DNA from: Coleofasciculaceae cyanobacterium
GTDB lineage: Bacteria > Cyanobacteriota > Cyanobacteriia > Cyanobacteriales > Xenococcaceae
Direction: 5' to 3'
DNA: 41,896 nucleotides
Assembly: GCA_036703275.1 (NCBI GenBank)
Contig: DATNPK010000066.1
Coordinates: 1 to 41,896 of the forward strand
Shown here one piece after another: positions 1-7,567 of this stretch (positions within the stretch are counted from its first letter, which is position 1; every line of letters starts with the position of its first letter). The notes under the pieces were generated by a model. It was not told where the DNA came from. It did not search any database and saw only the letters and a program-made list of their open reading frames with translations. A program made the position numbers and the translations under genes.

Positions 1-1
1 T

Positions 2-180
2 GATATCGAGCAATATCGAGATTGTGTAGAAATTACTAGATCCCAAGTGCCAGCTTCATTAGCAGATATTTATCATATTCTTGACTGTCATAAGATTCCT
101 CGTAACGCACTGCTCAAGTTGATGTTCTGTTGCTCGTTTGAGAGGCTACCTATGGTAAGGCAGAAGAAGATGAAGCAATA
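2..180 (+). pseudogene. Unidentified coding-like fragment at the window edge
   Basis: Frame 2 is open from the window edge to a TAG at 178-180 (59 codons). It reads as a plausible protein up to about position 135 (for example RSQVPASLADIYHILDCHK), then overlaps the helicase relic in another frame. The family is not recognised. Its start lies outside the window. It may be the truncated end of another gene joined to the helicase fragment, or a frame-shifted upstream part of the same pseudogene. Confidence 0.25.
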
Positions 181-609
181 GAGCAGATCGAACATATTGA
201 CCCCGAACGGATCGCAGAATTAGACGAGGCTACAGGAGTAGCCCTAGCAACTTCTCACGTCGATCTGTCACGAATTCGCCGTACCCAAGACCAAGACTAT
301 GTTTCTGAAGAACAAAGATTGATGCCACGCTACATAGAAGAATTCTTCAAGAGTACTTGCGAGCATCTGAAGATTAATATGGAAACACGCGGTGATGGTT
401 TATGGCGTATTCCCTACATCAAAGAGGAGTTTCGTTCGGATAATTTAAATGCTGTACGTCGTTTAGGAACACCAGAAAAACACTATTCCAAACTGACTTT
501 TTATAAAGAGCATTTGGCTAATGCGACTCACCAGGATGCAGAATTACTTTCTCCTGGTCATTCTCTATTTGCCGCGATCGCCCCATTCGTAACCGCTAAT
601 GCTATCTGA
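142..609 (+). pseudogene. Internal fragment of a large SNF2-type helicase (DrmD-like, defence-associated family)
   Basis: The reading frame is open from the stop at 139-141 to the stop at 607-609. It starts in the middle of a protein (EATYGKAEEDEAIEQIEHIDPERI) and continues through VPRYIEEFF-like and GDGLWRIPYI segments to LTFYKEHL and LLSPGHSLFAAI. From memory, these segments match the region after the helicase core in long (about 1000 residues or more) SNF2-type proteins often found in DISARM-like defence loci. Both the N-terminal helicase motifs and the C-terminal end are missing. The first ATG, at 319, lies inside the conserved stretch and is not a real start. This is a relic with no expected activity. 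The family call is moderately sure; its exact subfamily (DrmD or a related DUF3883-type helicase) is not. Confidence 0.55.
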
Positions 610-631
610 GAATAAGAAAACTGGAAGAATA

Positions 632-1129
632 TCATGTCGAAACTGCAAGCGGACGCAGCGGCGGGGTTCGGCTTGTTCTGTTACGGTTGTATTCTTCCAG
701 TACAGTCTTGTAGTCAGAGCAATTGTATCTGTCAAAAATCTCCGCAAAAATATTGGGCATTTTTCTGTAGGGAGAAACCCCTAAATCTCGAAGCAAAATA
801 TCGATGTATTGCTGGTAACGGACGTTAACCCCAGATCCGCGTGTGGGTTCAAACTGGATATGTTCGTTCTTCCATTGGCGGACTTGTTCGATGTCTTGCT
901 CCATCTGTTCGACTGAGGGCAATTCAAGCTCTCCGTCTAGATAAGCGCAAAGCCAGAGTGTTTTAATTTCGACAGCAGGAACGTGTAAAAACCCATGATT
1001 GAACCCGACAAAACCAAGATTGGGGATGCGGCTACTGGGTATTCCTTTAACCTTAATATCACTATCTATTGTTGCTTGCAGCCCATCTGTAGAGTCTAAT
1101 GCTAGATTAAAGCTGTAGATCGCATTCAA
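632..1129 (-). pseudogene. C-terminal third of a flavin-containing monooxygenase (NAD(P)/FAD-dependent oxidoreductase)
   Basis: The peptide contains IPNLGFVGFNHGFLHVPAVE, then LWLCAYLDGELELPS and HIQFEP, then YIDILLRDLGVSPYRK. This is the typical C-terminal region of cyanobacterial flavin monooxygenases, whose full length is roughly 450-500 residues. The FAD- and NADPH-binding Rossmann parts are absent: upstream the frame stays open only to a stop near 1172 and reads unlike the family. The listed start is a TTG inside the remnant. The last roughly 18 residues (NRNRTSRTPPLRPLAVST) look like out-of-frame GC-rich DNA and not the natural terminus. The fragment is convergent with, and 22 bases from, the helicase relic. 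It is almost certainly non-functional. Confidence 0.65.
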
Positions 1130-1262
1130 AAAGAGCTTTAAGTAGCTACCGATTGCAGTAAGTCGCCTTTTTTATATGGTAGATTAAGAGCCATTATGTA
1201 ATGTAATATGCTTACCACATGGAGTATCAGTTTTTAGATTAAATAACACTATTAAGTCAACT

Positions 1263-2159
1263 ATGTCAACCAAAATTGCAGTAGCGATCGTCCATGGTAT
1301 TTGTGTCGGAAATGAATTTGACAATGAAGAAAGCCCCAAATATACGGATGGAATGGCGCAAGCTTTAAAGCTAAAATTGGCAGATATAGCAGGAAAATCG
1401 GGAAGCGAAGACCAAAAATTAAAGTGGATCGATTCAAAACTAGCCATCACAGCGATTAATTGGACTCCTGTATTGCGAGAAGAACGCAAAAACTTATATC
1501 AAAAGCTAGGTGTCGACAATTTAGATAGCTTCTTTGGTTTACGAGAGTTTATCTTTCAGGCGATCGCTGATAGTTTAACCTATCAGGTTACTCAATCTAA
1601 AATAGATAATCTTTGGAGTTATGCTGGTATTCATCGTTGTTTTGCCGACGGTTTAAATAGCCTAGCTCAAGAAGAACAGGCGGGAAGCGATGCGCCGTTA
1701 TGTATAATCTCTCATAGTTTGGGAACGGTAATTAGCAGCAACTACATCTACGATCTACAAACTAAAAAAGCTCAGATTGATATTGGGGACACACCTTTAG
1801 AACGGGGCGAAACTCTCACTTCGGTTTACACTATGGCTAGTCAGATTCCTTTTTGGTCTTTGCGACATCCCAACTTCAACCAACCGATTAAAGTACCCTC
1901 GGAAAAACTCGGACAATATTATCCCAACTTGAAGGGTGAATGGATTAATTTCTACAATAAAAGCGATATTATGGCATATCCTCTTAAATCACTTAATGAA
2001 GCATATTCAAAGGCGGTAACTGAAGACCAAGAAGTTAATAATGGGGGGTTATTAGAATCATGGAATCCGTTGTCTCACTGTAGCTATTGGACTAGTGAAA
2101 GGGCGATCGATACTATTGCTAATGGTTTGTACGACATTTTACAGCAGCTCGATCCATAG
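1263..2159 (+). CDS. Alpha/beta hydrolase family protein
   Basis: 298 residues. The N-terminus has the strand-turn VAIVHGI typical of an oxyanion-hole region. The nucleophile elbow is SHSLG with Ser152 (a GxSxG variant), the candidate acid is Asp235 (NKSDIMAYP), and the candidate base is His272 (LSHCSYW), in the normal order for this fold. There is no signal peptide or membrane segment, so it is probably cytosolic. The substrate is unknown; lipase/esterase-like or thioesterase-like activity is possible. It starts with ATG and is monocistronic, since the next gene is convergent 47 bases away. Intact, unlike the two relics to its left. Confidence 0.7.
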   Translation: MSTKIAVAIVHGICVGNEFDNEESPKYTDGMAQALKLKLADIAGKSGSEDQKLKWIDSKLAITAINWTPVLREERKNLYQKLGVDNLDSFFGLREFIFQAIADSLTYQVTQSKIDNLWSYAGIHRCFADGLNSLAQEEQAGSDAPLCIISHSLGTVISSNYIYDLQTKKAQIDIGDTPLERGETLTSVYTMASQIPFWSLRHPNFNQPIKVPSEKLGQYYPNLKGEWINFYNKSDIMAYPLKSLNEAYSKAVTEDQEVNNGGLLESWNPLSHCSYWTSERAIDTIANGLYDILQQLDP

Positions 2160-2206
2160 ATAATCTCGGGTTTGGATGGATAGTAGTGGTGCAACGCCAA
2201 GAAATC

Positions 2207-3073
2207 TTATTCCCCTATACTCAACCGGCGTAAAGCAATTTGCTTGCAGATACCTTCAACAGCTAAAGTTAAAGACTGCATTAATTCTGAATTTTCGCTA
2301 TAATCGGGCGATGCTATGTTTCCTACTCTTTGATTAACATCTATTTTGTCCTGTTGTGACCATCTTTCAGGGTCACTTTCTTTATACAAACCAATACCCA
2401 CACCGTTACCTTGATTTACCACCGCGAAACAGGGAGCATCGGAAGCACCATCACCGACATATACTACTTGTGTCAAAGGAATACGTAATTTATCTCGATC
2501 TACATTGTCATAGGCGTACATCAAATCTTTGGCTTTGTCGCCATCGATCCCTTTAGAAAGATAGTAAAGGTAGCTGGTTTTTTCGGTATTGGTCATTTGC
2601 TGCTTGATAAACTTTATTTCCCCATCTTCTCCATAATGAAATTGACTACCCCACATCGCATTAAAGTTACTGGAAATAGAAGTATTTTGTGCTATTTCAA
2701 TAAAACCACCAGTAATTAGATAAAACTCGACCTCCACATCCGAAATCAAATCTCTGGCACACTGACGAAGACGGTCGAACATTTCTGGTACGCCCTGATA
2801 AGGCTTTAAATTTTTGCCTACTTTGGCTAGCCTTTGTTTAGTAATCTTGTCTTCACCTGGACGTTGTTTTGATTCTTTTACCAAACAATAGGCTCTGACG
2901 ATATACTTGTCCCAACCCTCATTTATTAAAGGCTTAACTCTTTCCTGTTTAAAAGCATTAACATCTAAACCCAGATCTTCTAGTAAAACAGCAAAGGTAT
3001 CTGGTGCTAGAGTTAGATCGAAATCGAAAACAACAGCAAGACGATTAGCAAATGGTTTAGTGGCAGTGGTCAT
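2207..3073 (-). CDS. HAD family hydrolase (phosphatase)
   Basis: 288 residues with all HAD motifs visible. Motif I is FDFDLT with nucleophile Asp17 and acid/base Asp19, motif II is LITGG near residue 120, and motif IV is VGDGASD at 206-212. A roughly 90-residue helical cap lies between motifs I and II (C1-type). HAD enzymes of this kind hydrolyse phosphomonoesters through a phospho-aspartate intermediate. The substrate cannot be read from the sequence. No signal peptide, so cytosolic. The ATG start sits 68 bases upstream of a HIP1-bearing spacer, and no partner gene is evident. Confidence 0.8.
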   Translation of the reverse strand: MTTATKPFANRLAVVFDFDLTLAPDTFAVLLEDLGLDVNAFKQERVKPLINEGWDKYIVRAYCLVKESKQRPGEDKITKQRLAKVGKNLKPYQGVPEMFDRLRQCARDLISDVEVEFYLITGGFIEIAQNTSISSNFNAMWGSQFHYGEDGEIKFIKQQMTNTEKTSYLYYLSKGIDGDKAKDLMYAYDNVDRDKLRIPLTQVVYVGDGASDAPCFAVVNQGNGVGIGLYKESDPERWSQQDKIDVNQRVGNIASPDYSENSELMQSLTLAVEGICKQIALRRLSIGE

Positions 3074-3141
3074 TTTTTGATAAATTTAGGTCACAACAAA
3101 CTAAACTATTATCTCGTGGCGCGATCGCACTTCACATCCTG

Positions 3142-3366
3142 CTAAAGTCTATTTATTTTGTTATTTAAAAGCGATAGTTTTTCTTCTACCTTTTGTGGTT
3201 CAAAAGGATCGCGATGGGGAATATATAGTTGGGACTTATAGTCATCTTCTATCTCTATTTCAGGCGGTGAGATTGCTCTAACAATTATTCTGCCTAAAGC
3301 ATAGGCAAGAAAAACACCTGCGAGGGCGAAAATAAAAGTAAAAATTAAATTACTGGGACGTTTCAT
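3142..3366 (-). CDS. Small single-pass membrane protein, unknown function
   Basis: 74 residues. The start MKRPSN is followed by one hydrophobic helix (about residues 8-30, LIFTFIFALAGVFLAYALG) and then an acidic, Pro-containing tail (PPEIEIEDDY) that ends in a short predicted amphipathic helix. The arrangement suggests an N-terminal anchor with a soluble tail. No family is recognised. It lies on the same strand as the HAD gene and 68 bases upstream of it, so the two could be co-transcribed. Confidence 0.55.
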   Translation of the reverse strand: MKRPSNLIFTFIFALAGVFLAYALGRIIVRAISPPEIEIEDDYKSQLYIPHRDPFEPQKVEEKLSLLNNKINRL

Positions 3367-3615
3367 AATTTTAGGTAATAGTACCTTTGAATGAGGGAAG
3401 TCGAGCTAATAAATAACAAGGCGATCGCAATCCCCTAACTAGGGTTAGTAAAGGTTTACTTAAAATATGTCTGCTGGAGCGGCTGACTGGAGTTTGCGGG
3501 TGGCGATCGCTCCTGAAATGCCACACATGCCGATGGTAAAATAGATTAAATCTTAACCTTTAGATAAGAGTTATAACTAAAGCAATATTGAATTAATATT
3601 CAGGAGAAGTTAATT

Positions 3616-4635
3616 ATGGGTCAGTTTTTAACCCTAATCCTACTATTATTAGGTTCTACTACGTTAGCAGGATCGGTCAAAATTGTTAAAGAAAAAGAAG
3701 AATATTTAATCGAAAGTTTAGGTAGTTATAAAAGGAAATTAGAGCCAGGTTTAAATTTTGTTACCCCTTTTATTGATAAAGTGGTCTACAAAGGCAATGT
3801 TAAAGAAAGGGTTCTAGATATTCCTGCTCAGTCTTGTATTACCCGCGACAATGTAAGCATTACCGTTGATGCCGTAGTCTACTGGCGCATCATGGATATG
3901 TACAAGGCTTTTTATAAGGTAGAAAACCTGCGAGATGCGATGGTAAATTTAGTTTTGACTCAAATTCGCTCAGAAATGGGTACATTAGAACTCGACCAAA
4001 CTTTTACTGCTCGTACCGAAATTAATGAAATTCTGTTGCGGGAATTAGATATTGCTACCGATCCTTGGGGGGTAAAGGTAACCAGGGTAGAATTAAGAGA
4101 TATTATGCCTTCCAAAGCTGTACAGGATTCAATGGAATTGCAGATGGCGGCGGAAAGACAAAAGCGAGCTAATATTTTAACTTCTGAAGGGCATCGAGAT
4201 TCAGCGATTAATTCGGCTCAGGGAGATGCTCAAGCTAGATTATTACAGGCGGAAGCAGCTAAACAAGCCGCTATTTTAGCTGCCGAAGCAGAGCAGCAGG
4301 CAATCATTCTCAAAGCGCAGGGTGAGCGTCAAGAACAAATCCTCAGAGCAGAAGCAACTGCCGAAGCCATGCGCATTGTGAGCGAAAAGCTCAAAACCGA
4401 TCCTGATGCCCACGAAGCTTTACAGTTTTTATTGGCACAAAACTATCTAGAAATGGGCAAAGAAATTGGCAACAGCGAAAGCAGCAAGGTGATGTTTATG
4501 GATCCTCGCAGCATGATTTCTACTATTGAAGGAGTGCAGTCGGTAATTTCTCAAAATAATAATAACGGTAGTCAGAAACCACAAATGCCTGTGGAATTAG
4601 ACATTAAGAAAATCGAGCGCGACTTTAAACGCTAG
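3616..4635 (+). CDS. SPFH/band 7 (stomatin/prohibitin-like) membrane protein
   Basis: 339 residues. A short N-terminal hydrophobic segment (residues 2-20) is followed by the band-7 domain ([20 protein letters not shown], then [16 protein letters not shown] and [11 protein letters not shown]). Next is a long Ala/Glu/Gln-rich coiled coil (about residues 175-255, repeated AEA/QAAIL blocks) and a tail with [15 protein letters not shown]. This is the QmcA/stomatin layout: membrane-anchored oligomers that form ring or cage assemblies and are thought to organise membrane microdomains or proteases. A good Shine-Dalgarno (AGGAG) lies about 10 bases before the ATG. It stands alone; the neighbour on the right is convergent. 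Confidence 0.85.
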   Translation: MGQFLTLILLLLGSTTLAGSVKIVKEKEEYLIESLGSYKRKLEPGLNFVTPFIDKVVYKGNVKERVLDIPAQSCITRDNVSITVDAVVYWRIMDMYKAFYKVENLRDAMVNLVLTQIRSEMGTLELDQTFTARTEINEILLRELDIATDPWGVKVTRVELRDIMPSKAVQDSMELQMAAERQKRANILTSEGHRDSAINSAQGDAQARLLQAEAAKQAAILAAEAEQQAIILKAQGERQEQILRAEATAEAMRIVSEKLKTDPDAHEALQFLLAQNYLEMGKEIGNSESSKVMFMDPRSMISTIEGVQSVISQNNNNGSQKPQMPVELDIKKIERDFKR

Positions 4636-4948
4636 AGCTAATTGAAATTAACAACTATTTCTATTTATTTAATCAACATTAGCTCAATCAAGTTTCTTAT
4701 GGATTAAACGCTTCATTTGAATGCTTGTAATAACATTTCATAAGACATATAATTTTATAACTTTTGGATAAGCAAAAATTTGCGGTATAAACATTTGAGG
4801 CAACCTCAAATGTTTATACCGCACGCCTGGGGCAACCCCAGGCGACAGCCCCTCCCCAAGATCGCAATGCTTCACTACGAACCAACTAATTGAAAACGTA
4901 GTCTATTCAACTGAAAACGGCTGTAAATTATTGACGATCAACTTTGAG
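4636..4948. other. Intergenic region with two strong hairpins
   Basis: A 313-base gap between two convergent genes. I see no coding potential. Its notable content is the pair of perfect hairpins at 4781-4844, annotated separately. The rest is AT-rich, with no recognisable RNA gene. Confidence 0.7.
4781..4844. repeat. Two adjacent perfect inverted repeats with the same CAA loop
   Basis: The first hairpin has perfect 20-base arms at 4781-4800 and 4804-4823 around the loop CAA. The second follows at once: CGCCTGGGG (4824-4832), CAA, CCCCAGGCG (4836-4844). Both close with GG-CAA-CC. They sit between convergent genes (SPFH protein and Zur-like regulator), so they could act as a bidirectional terminator. 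There is no clear T-run on either side, so a mobile palindromic repeat of the kind common in cyanobacteria is equally likely. Confidence 0.75.
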
Positions 4949-5326
4949 TTAATGGCACTTCTGGCACAAACCAAAAAACTCGAGGGTATGATAATAAACC
5001 TTGAATGTATGAGACTTTTCCAACTGCTGTTCTAGATCGTGTACGGGACACTCATCAATTGGAATAGACGTACCGCAGTTAACGCAGGTAAGATGATGGC
5101 GATCGCTTTTAATTAAACTATAGACAGATTCGCCATTGGCTAAGGTACGTACTTGAACTTCTCCCTGAAGTTTTAAGGCTTCTAGAGAACGATAGACCGT
5201 GGCCAAACCCATATCTTGTTGGCGCTTACGTAGTTCAATATAAAGATCCTGAGCCGAAATAGAAAGCTTAAGACTTTGGAGTACTGTCATAATTCGCTCT
5301 TGAGAACGGGTACGTTGCGTTTTCAT
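4949..5326 (-). CDS. zur: Fur family transcriptional regulator, Zur/FurB type
   Basis: 125 residues. An N-terminal winged helix (residues 1-72; ISAQDLYIELR and LGLATVYRSLEALK-like helices) is followed by a dimerisation domain with HH at 77-78, CVNC (Cys81, Cys84) and a C-terminal CQKC (Cys121, Cys124) forming the structural zinc site. The ...LTCVNCGTSIPIDECPVHDLE and FYHTLEFFGLC-like layout resembles cyanobacterial Zur (FurB) more than the iron-sensing FurA or PerR, from memory of the family. Zur represses zinc-uptake genes when zinc is replete. No zinc transporter is in this window. The class assignment is moderate, Fur family membership is firm. Confidence 0.7.
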   Translation of the reverse strand: MKTQRTRSQERIMTVLQSLKLSISAQDLYIELRKRQQDMGLATVYRSLEALKLQGEVQVRTLANGESVYSLIKSDRHHLTCVNCGTSIPIDECPVHDLEQQLEKSHTFKVYYHTLEFFGLCQKCH

Positions 5327-5507
5327 AGTTTGCTTTTATCTATCGAACCTGAATCTATTTTACGTCTGTACTAGCTTCTTCGATCTTAACCTCTGCTAGC
5401 TTAGAGAAATCAATCCTAACTGAATATTGAATTTAATTTATTAGTGTCAGGTAAAGCTATAAAATCATAAAAGCTACTGGCTTTTAGTAATTATCAACCA
5501 CCGTTCT

Positions 5508-5774
5508 ATGGCTACCAAATATCACGCTCGTATTTATGTTACCCTTCGTTCTTCAGTATTAGATCCAGCAGGTACGGCGGTAGAATCGGGACTCAAGCAA
5601 ATGGGATATACCGAAGTAGAGTCGGTCAGAATTGGTAAATATATTGAAATGCAGTTAACCGCAGCCAACGAAGATCTCGCCAAACAGCATCTAGATGAAA
5701 TGTGCGATCGCCTATTGGCAAATACGGTAATTGAAAATTACTGCTTTGAATTAACTGAATTGGCTACAGCATAA
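5508..5774 (+). CDS. purS: Phosphoribosylformylglycinamidine synthase subunit PurS
   Basis: 88 residues, the normal PurS size. It shows the family pattern Y-A-I-V-L-ending strand, DPAGTAVESGLKQMGY (the helix between the two strands), VGKYIE-type strand and a C-terminal helix before NTVIENYCFEL. PurS bridges PurL and PurQ in the complex that converts FGAR to FGAM in purine synthesis. purQ follows 22 bases downstream on the same strand, so the pair is probably one transcript. purL is not in the window. Confidence 0.93.
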   Translation: MATKYHARIYVTLRSSVLDPAGTAVESGLKQMGYTEVESVRIGKYIEMQLTAANEDLAKQHLDEMCDRLLANTVIENYCFELTELATA

Positions 5775-5796
5775 AATTCACCAGAGGAATTAAGGT

Positions 5797-6492
5797 ATGA
5801 AATTTGGGGTTATAGTTTTTCCTGGCTCAAATTGCGATCGCGATATTTTGACGGTAACTCAAGGCCTATTATCTGTACCTACCCGCATGGTATGGCACCA
5901 AGAAACCGATATCCACGATCTCGATCTAGTTATTGTTCCAGGCGGCTTTAGCTACGGCGATTATCTGCGCTGTGGTGCTATTGCACAGTTTTCTCCCATA
6001 ATGAACAGCGTCATCGAACACGCTAAACAGGGTAAATATGTTTTAGGCATCTGCAATGGTTTTCAAATACTTACAGAAGTCGGTTTGTTACCAGGGGCAT
6101 TAATTCGCAATCGTAAACTTCATTTTATCTGCGATCGCGTTTTAGTTAAAGTCGAACGTAATCAGACGATTTGGACTCAGAAGTATCAAAATCAACAAGT
6201 AATTACTTTGCCTGTTGCTCATGGGGAAGGCTGCTACTACGCCGATGATGATACTTTACAAGCTTTAGAAGATCGCGATCGGGTATTGTTCCGCTACTGT
6301 AGTCCATCGGGAGAAATCAACGCCGAGCATAATCTTAATGGTTCGATGAATAATATAGCGGGAATTGTCAATCAGCAGGGCAATGTATTGGGCATGATGC
6401 CTCATCCAGAGCGAGCTTCAGATCGGGCGATTGGCGGTACGGATGGTTTAGCTTTGTTTCAAGGATTACTGAACTCAATGGCTGTTTTCTAG
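5797..6492 (+). CDS. purQ: Phosphoribosylformylglycinamidine synthase, glutaminase subunit PurQ
   Basis: 231 residues, full length. This class I glutamine amidotransferase has nucleophile Cys86 (GICNGFQ) and the catalytic pair His203/Glu205 (MPHPERASD); the N-terminus is VIVFPGSNCDRD and the family signature GGFSYGDYLRCGAIA is at 49-63. It supplies ammonia from glutamine to PurL in the fourth step of purine synthesis. The ATG has a purine-rich Shine-Dalgarno (AGAGGAATTAAGG) and follows purS closely. Confidence 0.96.
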   Translation: MKFGVIVFPGSNCDRDILTVTQGLLSVPTRMVWHQETDIHDLDLVIVPGGFSYGDYLRCGAIAQFSPIMNSVIEHAKQGKYVLGICNGFQILTEVGLLPGALIRNRKLHFICDRVLVKVERNQTIWTQKYQNQQVITLPVAHGEGCYYADDDTLQALEDRDRVLFRYCSPSGEINAEHNLNGSMNNIAGIVNQQGNVLGMMPHPERASDRAIGGTDGLALFQGLLNSMAVF

Positions 6493-6635
6493 TAAGGTAC
6501 TGCATATTAGTCAGCTTCGTTCTCTTGACGAGTGTTTAAGCTATTAGTTATTAACTTTTGATTGATTGATGACTATTCCCTCCTGCCTCCTGACAAAAAT
6601 CCATTTCTAAAACTAAACGAGGTATAAACATCAAC

Positions 6636-7538
6636 ATGAATATCGAGCAATTAAACGCGGATTACGGCATTGTCAACAAAGTTAAGTTTATTGAGGGTAA
6701 AGGTGGCTTTCCCGTCATCGAGATTAGCAACGAATACGCCCAAGCTACAATCTCGGTTTATGCAGCTCAGGTATTGTCTTTTAAACCTGTCAACCAATCA
6801 GAAATCATGTTTTTGAGTAGCCAAGCCTATCACCAGTCGGGTAAAGCAATCAAAGGCGGTACGCCGATTTGTTGGCCCTGGTTTGGCCCCGATCCTGAAG
6901 CTAAAGGACGCTCTAGTCATGGTTTTGTGCGTAATCGACTGTGGCAAATGCGCGATGTGGTTAGTACCCAAGACGGGGCAACTCAGGTGATAATGGGGCT
7001 GGTAGATACGGCAGAAACGAGAGAAATTTGGGACTATAGTTTTGATGTCGAGATCGCCATTACCGTCGGTAGTTCCTTAACCATAAAATTAATTACCCAG
7101 AACACAGGGCAAGAGACTTTTTCGCTTACTCAGGCTTTACATACTTATTTCCAAATTGCCGATATTAATCAGGTAGCGGTATTAGGTTTAGAAGGTAAGA
7201 CTTATCTGGATAAAGTCGATGGTGGGCAACAAAAAACTCAGGCTGGTACAGTTACTTTTTCAGGAGAATGCGATCGCATTTATTTAGATGTTCCGTCAGA
7301 GTTAGTCATTGAGGATCCCGTAGGGAACAGAAACATCAAAGTTACCGCCACTAATAGCAAGACAGCGATCGTCTGGAATCCCGGGGCAGATATTTCGGCG
7401 AACATGGCGGATTTAGGCGATCGAGACTACATGAACTTTGTCTGTGTCGAAACTGCTAACGCTGCTAATGAAATTATTGAAGTCGCTGCTGGCGATCATT
7501 ACAAAATAGCTGCTAACTACGCTGTCGAAAAGCCTTAA
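6636..7538 (+). CDS. D-hexose-6-phosphate mutarotase (aldose 1-epimerase-like)
   Basis: 300 residues with the YeaD-type pattern: KGGTPICWPWFGP at about 82-96, SSHGFVRNRLW, LTQALHTYFQIADI with the candidate catalytic His, and late Asp/Glu residues in IVWNPGAD and FVCVETAN. The family interconverts alpha and beta anomers of hexose 6-phosphates, feeding glycolysis or the pentose pathway. No signal peptide, so cytosolic. The ATG start has a GAGG about 14 bases upstream. Monocistronic between purQ and the convergent TpsB gene. Confidence 0.85.
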   Translation: MNIEQLNADYGIVNKVKFIEGKGGFPVIEISNEYAQATISVYAAQVLSFKPVNQSEIMFLSSQAYHQSGKAIKGGTPICWPWFGPDPEAKGRSSHGFVRNRLWQMRDVVSTQDGATQVIMGLVDTAETREIWDYSFDVEIAITVGSSLTIKLITQNTGQETFSLTQALHTYFQIADINQVAVLGLEGKTYLDKVDGGQQKTQAGTVTFSGECDRIYLDVPSELVIEDPVGNRNIKVTATNSKTAIVWNPGADISANMADLGDRDYMNFVCVETANAANEIIEVAAGDHYKIAANYAVEKP

Positions 7539-7567
7539 ATAATATTATGTAAGATACTAATACAGCG

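Noticed and set aside
634-828. Plus-strand frames overlapping the monooxygenase relic
   Set aside because: They are opposite-strand shadows without protein-like features.
841-856. GGGTTCAAACTGG resembling a tRNA T-arm
   Set aside because: It lies within the monooxygenase relic and no acceptor, D-arm or anticodon stem can be paired around it.
3467-3544. Tiny frames near 3467-3544, including a minus-strand MCGISGA... start
   Set aside because: Only 22-25 codons, no ribosome site, and the match to an amidotransferase-like N-terminus is too short to mean anything.
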